Of a stretch of 11,562 bases of DNA, positions 1 to 6,405 are shown piece by piece. Location: assembly GCA_947490035.1 (NCBI GenBank), contig CANLGS010000052.1:1-11562 (forward strand). The letters run 5' to 3'. Each line of letters starts with the position of its first letter. Position 1 is the stretch's first letter. The notes under the pieces are model-generated. The model was not told the DNA's origin, made no database searches, and saw only the letters and a program-made list of their open reading frames with translations. Origin of the DNA: Gemmataceae bacterium. Lineage in GTDB: Bacteria; Planctomycetota; Planctomycetia; Gemmatales; Gemmataceae. The position numbers and the translations under genes are program-made.

Positions 1-60
1 GAACAAGAAGCGTCGACCCGTCCAAGCGAAAGCAAAACAGTCCGGGGCACACACCTCAGT

Positions 61-576
61 TCACAAACTCCTCCAACAAGCCAAGCAACAACACAAAGAC
101 CACCCTTCAACCCACCAGAGAAAATGAGTCGTGCAAAGCAGTAGCGTGGCCTTGCTGCGATTGCCCCACATCTGACCGGTCCAACCGCGGTCGCGCGCCT
201 CGAACCAGGCGTACTTCTTCCCCAACCCCACCCACTCGCGCGTCACCTCCTTCGAGTTCGGCATCTTCGCCTGAACGTGCGCGTGGGTGGCCGTCACCGC
301 CACGGCGATCACCTCCGCACCCAGCCCGATCAGGCGCTCGCGCAGCGCGACCCCGACGACCTCGCGCCACTCCGGAATCAGTTTCACCGGGTCTTGCTTG
401 AGCAGTCGCTTGCTGCGCTTGAGCTTGTCGTCGTACTTGCCCTTCGGCGGCGGGTTCTTGTAGTCGCCCTCGATGTGCTCGCGGTGGTGCCGCGTGCGGA
501 ACCCGCGCGGGTCGCCGTGCAGCCACGCGCCGTAGGTGTGCGCGGTGACGTGGAACCACTTCAGTTGGTCGTTCAT
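61..576 (-). CDS. IS200/REP-associated (RAYT-like) tyrosine transposase homologue with aberrant C-terminus
   Basis: A 171-aa protein read from the ATG at 576; an upstream in-frame ATG at 636 would add 20 residues unlike the family. The IS200/RAYT (Y1-transposase, HUH) fold is suggested by the N-terminal strand 'WFHVTAHTYGAWLHGD', the GFRTRHHREHIEGDYKNPP segment, and a hydrophobic strand ending in THAHVQA, where H98-A-H100 would be the metal-binding HUH pair. Y122 (KKYAWF) is the candidate nucleophile. Such enzymes nick and join single-stranded hairpin DNA; RAYTs are domesticated relatives linked to REP palindromes. The fold looks normal to about residue 144 (WGNRSKAT). The last ~27 residues are rich in Leu, Cys and Trp and the DNA turns AT-richer, so the gene may be truncated, frameshifted or joined to foreign sequence. 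Activity is uncertain. It is divergent from sucC. Family assignment rests on motif reading only. Confidence 0.66.
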   Translation of the reverse strand: MNDQLKWFHVTAHTYGAWLHGDPRGFRTRHHREHIEGDYKNPPPKGKYDDKLKRSKRLLKQDPVKLIPEWREVVGVALRERLIGLGAEVIAVAVTATHAHVQAKMPNSKEVTREWVGLGKKYAWFEARDRGWTGQMWGNRSKATLLLCTTHFLWWVEGWSLCCCLACWRSL

Positions 577-602
577 GGGCGCACCGGGGTTCGAGGTGCC
601 CC

Positions 603-633
603 CTATCATCGCCGCGCCCCTTTCGCCGGTCAA
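603..633 (-). promoter_or_regulatory. Candidate sigma70-type promoter of the transposase-like gene
   Basis: Reading the minus strand, TTGACC (complement of 628-633) is followed after 17 bases by GATGAT (complement of 605-610), close to the TTGACA/TATAAT pattern. It lies about 30 bases upstream of the ATG at 576. An overlapping TGATAG would give 19-base spacing. It is predicted by eye from hexamer match and spacing only. Confidence 0.35.
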
Positions 634-649
634 CACTCCCCCCTATAAC
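621..649 (+). promoter_or_regulatory. Candidate sucC promoter
   Basis: TATAAC at 644-649 is a good -10 hexamer, 26 bases before the sucC start codon. The hexamer 17 bases upstream (TTTCGC, 621-626) is a poor -35. The site overlaps the candidate promoter of the divergent transposase-like gene, so the two could interfere with each other. The upstream untranslated leader would be very short. Confidence 0.3.
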
Positions 650-675
650 GGCACAACCAACGCCAGGAGCCGCCG

Positions 676-1887
676 ATGAAGGTTCACGAGTACCAGGCCA
701 AAGACTTGCTTTCCGCCGCGGGCGCGAACGTGCCCAAGCACATCGTCTGCAAGACGGCGGACGAGGCCGCGGCCGCGTTCGACCAACTGAGCAACGGCGG
801 CGGGGTCATGGTGAAAGCCCAGATCCACGCCGGCGGGCGCGGCGCGGGGCAACTCCTCGGCTACGCCGACAAGCTCGGCGGCGTGAAGTTCTGCTCCAGC
901 AAGGAGAAGGCCCGCACCGTCGCGGAGACGATGCTCAAGTACCCGCTCAAGACGCTCCAGACGGGGCCGGACGGACAGCCGATCCGCACGCTCATCGTCC
1001 AGGCGGACGCCGAACCCGCGAAGGAGTACTACGTCGCGGTGGTGTTCGACCGCGCGATCGGGCAACCGGTGCTGATGGCGTCCGCGGCCGGTGGGATGGA
1101 CATCGAGAAGGTCGCGCACGACACGCCGGAACTCATCTTCAAGATGCCGTTCGCCCCCGAAACCGGTCTGGAACCGGCACAGGCCAAAGAGATGACCGCC
1201 AAGCTCGGCTTCACCGGCGATCAGGTCGCGAAAGCCGAAAAGATCATGCTCGCGCTCTCGAAGGTGTATCTCGAAAAGGACGCGACGCTCGCCGAAGTGA
1301 ACCCGCTCGCGGTCACCAAGAGCGGCGACGTGGTGGTACTCGACGCCAAGTTCGACTTCGACGACAACGCGCTGTTCCGCCACAAGGACATCGCCGCGCT
1401 GCGCGACGAGAGCGAGGAGAACCCGGCGGAAGTCCGCGCGGGCAAGGCGAACCTGAACTTCATCCAACTCGACGGCACCGTCGCGTGCCTCGTGAACGGC
1501 GCCGGCCTCGCGATGGCGACGATGGACATCATCAACTACCACGGGAAGGCGGACGGGGTCGGCCCGGCGAACTTCCTCGACGTGGGCGGGAGCGTGACCG
1601 CGGCCGGCGCGGTCGAGGCGTTCCGCATCATCCTCTCCGACCCGAAGGTGAAGGGCATCCTGGTGAACGTGTTCGGCGGGATCGCCAGTTGCGCGACCAT
1701 CGCCGACGCGCTCGTGACGGCCGGCAAAGAAGTCGGCTTCAAGGTGCCCGTGGTCGTGCGGCTCGAAGGCAACGAGGTCGAGAAGGCCCGCGCCATCCTC
1801 GCGGCCGCGGTCGGCGAACTGCCGACCCTGAAGACCGCCGCCGACCTGACCGGCGCCGCCAAACTTGTGGTCGAACTGAGCAAGTGA
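676..1887 (+). CDS. sucC: Succinyl-CoA ligase (ADP-forming) subunit beta
   Basis: This 403-aa protein is the beta subunit of succinyl-CoA synthetase, the TCA-cycle enzyme that interconverts succinyl-CoA and succinate with phosphorylation of ADP or GDP. It is cytoplasmic and works with the SucD alpha subunit. It opens with MKVHEYQAKDLL, typical of the family. The ATP-grasp part carries KAQIHAGGRG (residues 47-56), AEVNPL (206-211) and DAKFDFDDNA (223-232). The CoA-ligase part carries NGAGLAMATMD (274-284), NFLDVGG (299-305) and GILVNVFGGI (327-336). The length is close to the usual 385-400 aa. An AGGAG at 665-669 sits six bases before the ATG. sucD is on the same strand but starts 1.7 kb downstream, with three genes between. 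Nothing in the sequence decides between ADP and GDP preference. Confidence 0.97.
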   Translation: MKVHEYQAKDLLSAAGANVPKHIVCKTADEAAAAFDQLSNGGGVMVKAQIHAGGRGAGQLLGYADKLGGVKFCSSKEKARTVAETMLKYPLKTLQTGPDGQPIRTLIVQADAEPAKEYYVAVVFDRAIGQPVLMASAAGGMDIEKVAHDTPELIFKMPFAPETGLEPAQAKEMTAKLGFTGDQVAKAEKIMLALSKVYLEKDATLAEVNPLAVTKSGDVVVLDAKFDFDDNALFRHKDIAALRDESEENPAEVRAGKANLNFIQLDGTVACLVNGAGLAMATMDIINYHGKADGVGPANFLDVGGSVTAAGAVEAFRIILSDPKVKGILVNVFGGIASCATIADALVTAGKEVGFKVPVVVRLEGNEVEKARAILAAAVGELPTLKTAADLTGAAKLVVELSK

Positions 1888-1893
1888 GCCGGA

Positions 1894-1915
1894 CGACGCG
1901 CTCCGCTGCGCGTCG
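1894..1915 (+). terminator. GC-rich hairpin after sucC (attenuator or processing stem)
   Basis: A perfect 8-bp stem (CGACGCGC / GCGCGTCG) with a six-base loop begins seven bases after the sucC stop. No T-run follows, so it is not a classic Rho-independent terminator. It could lower read-through into the lipoprotein gene or protect the sucC mRNA 3' end. An incidental GC-rich hairpin is also possible. Confidence 0.35.
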
Positions 1916-1959
1916 CGGCTACACGAGAACCTTGTGCCTCTCCCGGAAAGGAACCCGAG

Positions 1960-2940
1960 ATGACTTCGTCCCCTACGTTCCGTGCCCTGAGCGCCGCACT
2001 TCTGACGGCGGCGCTGGCCCTCGCAGTGCTGCCCGGCTGCGGAAAGCCCCCCGCGACCCAGCCTGAGAAGAAGGACGACCCCAAGACCGAGAAGAAGGAC
2101 GACCCCAAGACCGAGAAGAAGGACGATCCGAAGAAGGTGGACCCGGTTTCCGTCGAGCCGAAGAGCTCGCTCGGCGAGGTCGAGCCGAGCGCGGACCAGA
2201 TGGTGATGACTTTCCTCAAGGAGTTGGGCGAGGGCAGCGCGAAGGCCGACGCGCTCTCGAGCAACTTCCTGAAGTCCGTGGGCAAGCCGCTGGAAACGGA
2301 CCCCGAGAAGGCCGCCGGGGTCAGCCGCGACAACGCGACCCGGTGGCTCAAGCGGGTCGGCGAGGGCTACACGTTCTCGCCGGCGCTGTACCGGCAGCAG
2401 GCCGGCGACGCGGTGTACTGGCGCGGGCAGGTGAACGGCCGGCAGTTGCCGGCCGCCGGCGGCGCGTACTCGCTGCGGCTGGTCAAGGATAAGGATGCCG
2501 GGTGGAAGGTGGACGCGCTCGCCCTCACCTCCGTGGAGATCAAGGCCGGGTTCGCGGCCGCCACCGCGGACGACGCGTTCCAGATGTTCGCGGTCACGTC
2601 GTTCGTGGAGGTGCTGGCCGACGCGGGTGCGATGACGGACGAGATGCGCCCGCCGGCGCTCGCGCGCGCCCTGACCCCTGAGGTGCGGAAGGCGTGGGCC
2701 GTGCCGGGCAAGCAGGACCAGGACCAGGGGTACGACTACAGCCCCGCCCTCCTGCGGCTCGCGGCCATCAACAAGTACGGCGGCGGCACGAAGGAGTTCA
2801 CCGCCGCGAAGACCGGCGACCTGACGTTCAGCGTGGTGCTGACCAAGCCCGCCGGGCCGAAGACGATCGTCGTGAAACTCGTGAAGGGGATAGCGCCGGG
2901 CGAGTGGCTGGTGAGCGAGGTGAGCGAAGCGAAGGGGTGA
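1960..2940 (+). CDS. Putative lipoprotein with Lys/Asp repeat linker and duplicated C-terminal domain
   Basis: A 326-aa protein I do not recognise by name. Residues 1-27 form a lipoprotein signal: a hydrophobic core and an LPGC lipobox with C27 as the lipidated cysteine, so it should be membrane-anchored and face the periplasm. A charged linker (about 36-59) is three copies of an eight-residue unit reading EKKDDPKT. The rest appears to be two similar alpha+beta units, about 80-193 and 205-323. Each has YxxSPALxR (137-145 and 258-266) and ends in a strand pattern of LVK...GWKVD or LVK...GEWLV, reminiscent of NTF2-like domains; that fold guess is weak. An AAGGA at 1948-1952 sits seven bases before the ATG. 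It starts 72 bases after sucC, probably in the same transcript. Its function is unknown, and a link to succinyl-CoA synthetase is not implied. Confidence 0.85.
   Translation: MTSSPTFRALSAALLTAALALAVLPGCGKPPATQPEKKDDPKTEKKDDPKTEKKDDPKKVDPVSVEPKSSLGEVEPSADQMVMTFLKELGEGSAKADALSSNFLKSVGKPLETDPEKAAGVSRDNATRWLKRVGEGYTFSPALYRQQAGDAVYWRGQVNGRQLPAAGGAYSLRLVKDKDAGWKVDALALTSVEIKAGFAAATADDAFQMFAVTSFVEVLADAGAMTDEMRPPALARALTPEVRKAWAVPGKQDQDQGYDYSPALLRLAAINKYGGGTKEFTAAKTGDLTFSVVLTKPAGPKTIVVKLVKGIAPGEWLVSEVSEAKG
2065..2136 (+). repeat. Three 24-bp in-frame tandem repeats in the lipoprotein gene
   Basis: Units at 2065-2088 and 2089-2112 are identical; the third, at 2113-2136, has diverged at three positions near its end. 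Each encodes EKKDDPKT or a close variant, forming the flexible charged linker after the lipid anchor. Being in frame, the array can gain or lose units by slippage without breaking the gene. Confidence 0.93.
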
Positions 2941-2942
2941 GG

Positions 2943-2948
2943 TAGAAT
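2943..2948 (+). promoter_or_regulatory. Possible -10 element for the small-gene/sucD group
   Basis: TAGAAT lies just after the lipoprotein stop and 41 bases before the next start codon. No convincing -35 is seen at the expected distance. If real, it would give sucD a promoter independent of sucC. Confidence 0.2.
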
Positions 2949-2989
2949 CAGTGGGGTGGTATTCCGCCCCCATTACGCCGGAGGACACC

Positions 2990-3250
2990 ATGCGACTCGA
3001 AGATGTCCGCGCCCTGATGCGTGCAACACCGTTTCGGCCGTTCCGGATGCACCTCACGAACGGCGAAACTTACGACGTTTACCACCCGGACATGCTCCTG
3101 GCGACGCTGGGCGCGGTTCACATCGCCGCGCCGTCGCCCGGTCGGCCCCCGGACGATCCCGGCTCGGTCCGAATCGTCTCGCTCTATCACCTCATGAAGG
3201 TCGAGTACCTGTCGTCACCTCCCGTCAACTCGAACGAGGTTGCCGGATGA
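2990..3250 (+). CDS. Small conserved-type protein (ATPFRPF family), function unknown
   Basis: An 86-aa protein from the ATG at 2990, chosen because GGAGG (2980-2984) is five bases upstream; the in-frame ATG at 2951 has no ribosome binding site. The pattern is LxxVRxLMRATPFRPFRMHLTNG, then VYHPDMLL, then a final strand VRIVSLYHLMKVEYL. I associate this layout with a family of small, uncharacterised planctomycete proteins predicted to be a compact beta-rich domain. There is no signal peptide or membrane segment. Its stop overlaps the next start (ATGA at 3247-3250), so the two are probably translationally coupled. The function is unknown. Confidence 0.8.
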   Translation: MRLEDVRALMRATPFRPFRMHLTNGETYDVYHPDMLLATLGAVHIAAPSPGRPPDDPGSVRIVSLYHLMKVEYLSSPPVNSNEVAG

Positions 3251-3576
3251 AGGCGCCGGAAGACCCGCTCGACCGCCTCCACCGCGGTCTCGGCCTGAAG
3301 CGGCTCAATCCGCTGTGGGCGAAGCTCGAAATCTTCCTGGGCTTGGCCGCGGTCGCGGCCGGGTTGCTCGGCGGGATGAGCCTCGCCGCGCACGAGTCGC
3401 GCACCGGCCAGGCGCAGACGTGGACGGCGTGGGCCGGACAAGCCGCGCTCGTCGTCTGCGGCGGCTACCTCGCGCTCGCCGGTCACCGCAGCCACTTGTA
3501 TCAATCGAGTAACAAACTCGCCGCACACCTGGCGGACCTGATCCGCTCGCAACAACAGTCTGGGAACTCTCCATGA
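3247..3576 (+). CDS. Small membrane protein with two predicted TM helices
   Basis: A 109-aa protein whose ATG at 3247 overlaps the preceding stop and whose TGA at 3574-3576 overlaps the sucD ATG at 3573. Two hydrophobic stretches, about residues 27-46 ([20 protein letters not shown]) and 63-80 ([18 protein letters not shown]), predict a helical hairpin in the inner membrane. The amphipathic C-terminal tail is [17 protein letters not shown]. The longer in-frame reading from 2956 runs through the 86-aa gene in another frame and is rejected. I do not recognise the family. The tight coupling on both sides suggests co-expression with sucD, not a shown functional link. Confidence 0.78.
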   Translation: MKAPEDPLDRLHRGLGLKRLNPLWAKLEIFLGLAAVAAGLLGGMSLAAHESRTGQAQTWTAWAGQAALVVCGGYLALAGHRSHLYQSSNKLAAHLADLIRSQQQSGNSP

Positions 3577-4487
3577 GCATCCTTGTCGATAAGTCCACCC
3601 GCGTCATCTGCCAGGGCATCACCGGCAAGCACGGCGCGTTCCACACGGACCAGTCGCTGCTGTACGGCACGCAGTTCGTCGGCGGCGTCACGCCCAAGAA
3701 GGGCGGCACGACGTGGAAGGGCGAGAAGTCCGGCAAGGAGCTGCCGGTCTTCAACACCGTGGCCGAAGCGGTAAAGGCGACCGGCGCCACCGCGAGTATG
3801 CTCTTCGTCCCGCCCGGCGGCGCGGCCGACGCCATCATGGAAGCCGCGGACGCGGGCATCACCCTCATCGTCGCCATCACCGAGGGCATTCCCGTTCTCG
3901 ACATGGCGCGCGCCAAGCGCTACCTGAAGACCAAGCCGGGCGTGCGCCTGATCGGGCCGAACTGCCCCGGCGTCATCACGCCCGGTCAGTGCAAGATCGG
4001 CATCATGCCGGGGCCGATTCACAAGCCGTGCGCCGCGGGCGAGAAGGGCATCGGCGTCATCAGTCGGTCGGGGACGCTGACCTACGAGGCGGTGTTCCAA
4101 CTGACCGCGCTGGGACTGCCGCAGACCACGTGTGTGGGCATCGGCGGCGACCCGGTGATCGGTACGACCCAGATTGAATTGCTGGAGATGTTCGAGAACG
4201 ACCCGCAAACGAGCGCGATCCTGATGATCGGCGAGATCGGCGGCACGGCGGAGGAAGACGCCGCCAAGTTCGTGGCACAAAACGTGAAGAAGCCGGTGGC
4301 GGCGTTCATCGCGGGCCAGACGGCACCACCCGGCCGGCGGATGGGCCACGCGGGCGCGATCATCTCCGGCGGCAGCGGCAGCGCGGCCGACAAGATCGCG
4401 GCGCTGGAGAAGGCCGGCATCGAGGTCGCGCCAACGCCCGCCGACCTGGGCACCGCCGTGCAGAAGGCGATGGCGAGGAAGAAGTAG
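3573..4487 (+). CDS. sucD: Succinyl-CoA ligase (ADP-forming) subunit alpha
   Basis: This 304-aa protein is the alpha subunit of succinyl-CoA synthetase, carrying the CoA-binding and phosphohistidine sites. It starts [21 protein letters not shown], typical of the N-terminal CoA-binding Rossmann domain. Further marks are [11 protein letters not shown] (78-88), ITEGIP (102-107), IGPNCPGVI (127-135), SRSGTLTYE (164-172) and GGDPVIG (191-197). H259 in [10 protein letters not shown] aligns with the phosphorylated active-site histidine of the family. The length is slightly over the usual 290 because of a longer stretch near residues 41-54. The start overlaps the preceding stop (ATGA), so translation probably depends on ribosomes arriving from the membrane-protein gene. 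SucC is encoded 1.7 kb upstream. Confidence 0.97.
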   Translation: MSILVDKSTRVICQGITGKHGAFHTDQSLLYGTQFVGGVTPKKGGTTWKGEKSGKELPVFNTVAEAVKATGATASMLFVPPGGAADAIMEAADAGITLIVAITEGIPVLDMARAKRYLKTKPGVRLIGPNCPGVITPGQCKIGIMPGPIHKPCAAGEKGIGVISRSGTLTYEAVFQLTALGLPQTTCVGIGGDPVIGTTQIELLEMFENDPQTSAILMIGEIGGTAEEDAAKFVAQNVKKPVAAFIAGQTAPPGRRMGHAGAIISGGSGSAADKIAALEKAGIEVAPTPADLGTAVQKAMARKK

Positions 4488-4500
4488 TCGAGGGGAAAAG

Positions 4501-4615
4501 GCAGAAGAGCCGCAGATGACGCAGACGGACGCAGATAAGAGAAGACAGAGTTCTTCAAAACACTCTGCTGTCTTCTCTTATCTGCGTCCGTCTGCGTCAT
4601 CTGCGGCTCTTCTGC
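4501..4615. repeat. Perfect 48-bp-arm palindrome (dispersed repeat, copy 1)
   Basis: The arms at 4501-4548 and 4568-4615 are exact reverse complements, separated by 19 bases. The arms contain GCCGCAGATGACGCAGA and a GGACGCAGAT block. The loop region 4547-4566 reads, on the minus strand, AGAGTGTTTTGAAGAACTCT. Copy 2 (9404-9526) has the same sequence on the plus strand with one change. The element starts 13 bases after the sucD stop and ends 12 bases before the stop of the convergent minus-strand gene. It may act as a bidirectional terminator or mRNA 3' stabiliser. No protein is likely to be encoded: open frames across it are simple translations of the palindrome. Confidence 0.95.
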
Positions 4616-4627
4616 TTTACGCCCCTG

Positions 4628-5437
4628 TTACTTGTCGATTTCCTTCAGCTTCTTCTGAAGCGCCGCAACCTCCTCTTCGAGTGTCTTGCGCTCCTTCGTC
4701 GCCTTCTCCTGCGCGTCTTTCGCCCCCTTTACCTTCGCTTCGGCCGTCGCGAGGAAGTCGGGCGTGACGCGGCCCCGCATCGCGATGTCCTTGCGCTTCG
4801 CGAGTTCGGCTTCGGCGGCCTTCACCAGCTCCTCGGTCCGCTTCACGTCGGCCGCGGCCTTGTCGGACGACGCCAGCGCCTTCGCGAGTTTGGCTTTTAG
4901 TTCGGCGACTTCCTTCTCGTCGGCCTCGAACCGCACCTGCGGGAGCGGGTCCACCGCCTTCGGGTCGATCGGCAGCGGGCGCACGATCGGCGGCGGGCGC
5001 ACCCCGCCGAGCTTCGCTTCGTCCAGCCGCTTCTTCGCGTGCTTCACTTTCACCTCGATCTCCTTCACTTCCGCGACCCGAATTTCGAGTTCTGCTTGGG
5101 CCATCTCGAACTCGAACTTGGCGGCGCGAAACTCGGTGTTGGTCGTGCTGCCGCCCGTGACTTTGCTCGACAGTTCGTAGACGCTTTTCTTCGCCCCGAC
5201 CGCGACCTCGGCGGCCTTCACGTGCGCCTTCTTCACCTCGCGCTGCGCCTCGACCAGCTCGAAGTCTTCTTCCAGTTGCGCCATCTTCAGCGCGGTCACC
5301 GTGGTCGGCCGCGGCAGGATCGGCTGAATCGCCGGCTGCACGGCCTTCGGCTGCACCGGCTTCGGCGCCGGGTCTTGGGCGGCCACCAGACCGGCGACCA
5401 GCGCGCACGCGGCCGCCGCGATCATCATCCGACGCAT
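4628..5437 (-). CDS. Exported coiled-coil protein, function unknown
   Basis: A 269-aa protein from the ATG at 5437, chosen because GGAGG (complement of 5445-5449) lies seven bases upstream and a signal peptide follows directly; an upstream in-frame ATG at 5506 would bury it. Residues 1-20 are a Sec signal peptide with likely cleavage at VAA|QD. A Pro-rich stretch (about 24-45) leads to long charged helices at about 50-142 and 170-268, separated by a Pro-rich hinge (147-168, [13 protein letters not shown]). The heptad-like Glu/Lys/Ala pattern predicts coiled coils. The helices loosely resemble the hairpins of HlyD- or TolC-type proteins, but there is no lipoyl or barrel domain, so that link is weak. 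It probably acts in the periplasm. It is convergent with sucD and divergent from the dioxygenase gene. Confidence 0.82.
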   Translation of the reverse strand: MRRMMIAAAACALVAGLVAAQDPAPKPVQPKAVQPAIQPILPRPTTVTALKMAQLEEDFELVEAQREVKKAHVKAAEVAVGAKKSVYELSSKVTGGSTTNTEFRAAKFEFEMAQAELEIRVAEVKEIEVKVKHAKKRLDEAKLGGVRPPPIVRPLPIDPKAVDPLPQVRFEADEKEVAELKAKLAKALASSDKAAADVKRTEELVKAAEAELAKRKDIAMRGRVTPDFLATAEAKVKGAKDAQEKATKERKTLEEEVAALQKKLKEIDK

Positions 5438-5501
5438 CACACGTCCTCCAGTTGGGTTGTCGGTTCGGCCGGGTTCGTGCGAGCCGAACGTTGACCCAGA
5501 C

Positions 5502-5507
5502 ATCATA
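5502..5507 (-). promoter_or_regulatory. Possible -10 element for the coiled-coil gene
   Basis: On the minus strand TATGAT lies 64 bases upstream of the ATG at 5437, in the 224-bp region between divergent genes. The expected -35 position (CGCGTT) is poor. It is suggested by eye only. Confidence 0.25.
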
Positions 5508-5592
5508 CGAAACGCATCGGACCGAACGCGAGAGGTTATTGCGCCGCGTCAGCGGGTCGGGCGGGATACTGTACCGGTGGAGGCGAGACTTC

Positions 5593-5617
5593 GCCGCGAG
5601 CCTTTTCGCGGCTCGCG
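5593..5617 (+). other. Alternative stem-loops in the dioxygenase leader
   Basis: Two overlapping stems share bases: CGCGAGCC/GGCTCGCG (5595-5602 with 5610-5617) and GCCGCGA/TCGCGGC (5593-5599 with 5606-5612). They cannot both form, so they could act as a switch in the leader of the gene at 5662. A chance result of GC-rich sequence is equally possible. The rest of 5438-5661 holds no gene that I can support. Confidence 0.25.
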
Positions 5618-5661
5618 TGTCCGTGCTTCCGTGTCCGGTGGTAACGCGAGGGAGGTGTACC

Positions 5662-6270
5662 GTGGCCGAGATGCGTAAAGAGTTGTTGGCCGAGCGCGAC
5701 GACCTGTTCGTCATCCACGACTTCCTCTCGCAAGACGAATCCGAATACTACATCACGCTGACCGAGTCCGCGGGCTACGGCGACGCGCCGATTACCACGT
5801 CCGGCGGCCCGGTGATGCGGAAGGACATCCGCAACAACGACCGCGTGATGATCGACGACCCGCGAATCGCGGAAGTGGTGTGGGATCGGCTGAAGGTGTT
5901 CTTCCCGGCGCGCGTGCAGTTCTGGCTGCCGGTGGGCTTGAACGAGCGGTGGCGGTTCTACCGGTACGACCCCGGCCAGCAGTTCGACTGGCACTTCGAC
6001 GGCGCCTACGAGCGGTCGCCGCTCGAACGCAGCGCGTTCACGTTCATGATCTACCTGAACGGCGGGGTCGCGGGCGGCGCGACCGAGTTCAACCTGAAGT
6101 CGCGCGGCGCAACACAACACGACGATCCGGTTGTGCGCGTGCAGCCGGAAGCGGGTAAGGCGCTGGTGTTCCCGCACCGCGTCTACCACCGCGGCGCGCC
6201 GGTGGCCGACGGCCGCAAGTACGTGATGCGAACGGACGTGATGTGCCGCTGGGCCGAACGCGTGGGGTGA
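5662..6270 (+). CDS. 2OG-Fe(II) dioxygenase (prolyl 4-hydroxylase-like)
   Basis: A 202-aa protein from the GTG at 5662, chosen because GGAGGT (5651-5656) is five bases upstream; the ATG at 5671 would leave a 14-base gap, and longer readings have no family resemblance. It shows the double-stranded beta-helix pattern of 2-oxoglutarate/Fe(II) dioxygenases: H111 and D113 (DWHFDGAYE) and the distal H176 (HRGAPV) as iron ligands, with R190 (KYVMRTDVM) the likely 2OG carboxylate anchor. FYRYDPGQQF and YLNGGVAGGATEF are typical of the prolyl 4-hydroxylase alpha-like group. It should couple 2OG decarboxylation to hydroxylation of a protein or small molecule; the substrate is not evident. There is no signal peptide, so it is likely cytoplasmic. 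The length fits a single-domain enzyme. Confidence 0.88.
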   Translation: MAEMRKELLAERDDLFVIHDFLSQDESEYYITLTESAGYGDAPITTSGGPVMRKDIRNNDRVMIDDPRIAEVVWDRLKVFFPARVQFWLPVGLNERWRFYRYDPGQQFDWHFDGAYERSPLERSAFTFMIYLNGGVAGGATEFNLKSRGATQHDDPVVRVQPEAGKALVFPHRVYHRGAPVADGRKYVMRTDVMCRWAERVG

Positions 6271-6272
6271 GC

Positions 6273-6320
6273 CGCCTTGTTGTGGCGACAGGCCGGGAGG
6301 CCTGTCGCCACAACAAGGCG
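6273..6320. repeat. Perfect 22-bp hairpin with GGGA loop
   Basis: Arms 6273-6294 and 6299-6320 are exact reverse complements around a four-base loop GGGA. The core is GTGGCGACAGGCC. It begins two bases after the dioxygenase stop. There is no T-run, so it may end or stabilise the transcript, or be a REP-like mobile palindrome. Its sequence is unrelated to the palindromes at 4501 and 9404. Confidence 0.93.
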
Positions 6321-6355
6321 TGCCCGACTCACCTTTTATGCGCCGCCGGCGCGCG

Positions 6356-6361
6356 TACAAT
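6356..6361 (+). promoter_or_regulatory. Possible -10 element for uvrB
   Basis: TACAAT lies 44 bases before the uvrB ATG, downstream of the hairpin. The -35 region around 6333-6338 is not convincing. No LexA-type box of the E. coli (CTGT-N8-ACAG) or Gram-positive (GAAC-N4-GTTC) kind is seen between the hairpin and the gene. Confidence 0.3.
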
Positions 6362-6405
6362 TACCGGGTTGGTGTACACGCGAACCTTACCCGGAGCCTT
6401 CGCAG

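Noticed and set aside
2951..2989. An upstream ATG for the 86-aa protein
   Set aside because: It has no ribosome binding site, whereas GGAGG sits five bases before the ATG at 2990.
643..3057. An 804-aa open frame on the minus strand opposite sucC and the lipoprotein gene
   Set aside because: It is Arg/His/Leu-rich low-complexity translation typical of antisense frames in GC-rich DNA, and sucC on the other strand is unmistakable.
4516..4767. Short open frames across the palindrome, giving peptides such as [13 protein letters not shown], on both strands
   Set aside because: They are translations of the repeat itself. The peptides from the two palindromes resemble each other only because the DNA repeats do, and no ribosome binding site is present.
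6277..6405. A 43-residue N-terminal extension of UvrB
   Set aside because: It would translate one arm of the hairpin and has no ribosome binding site, while the ATG at 6406 begins the conserved UvrB N-terminus behind a GGAG.
6273..6405. A LexA (SOS) operator upstream of uvrB
   Set aside because: The hairpin holds ACAG...CTGT, which is the reverse arrangement to an E. coli-type box, and no GAAC-N4-GTTC is seen.
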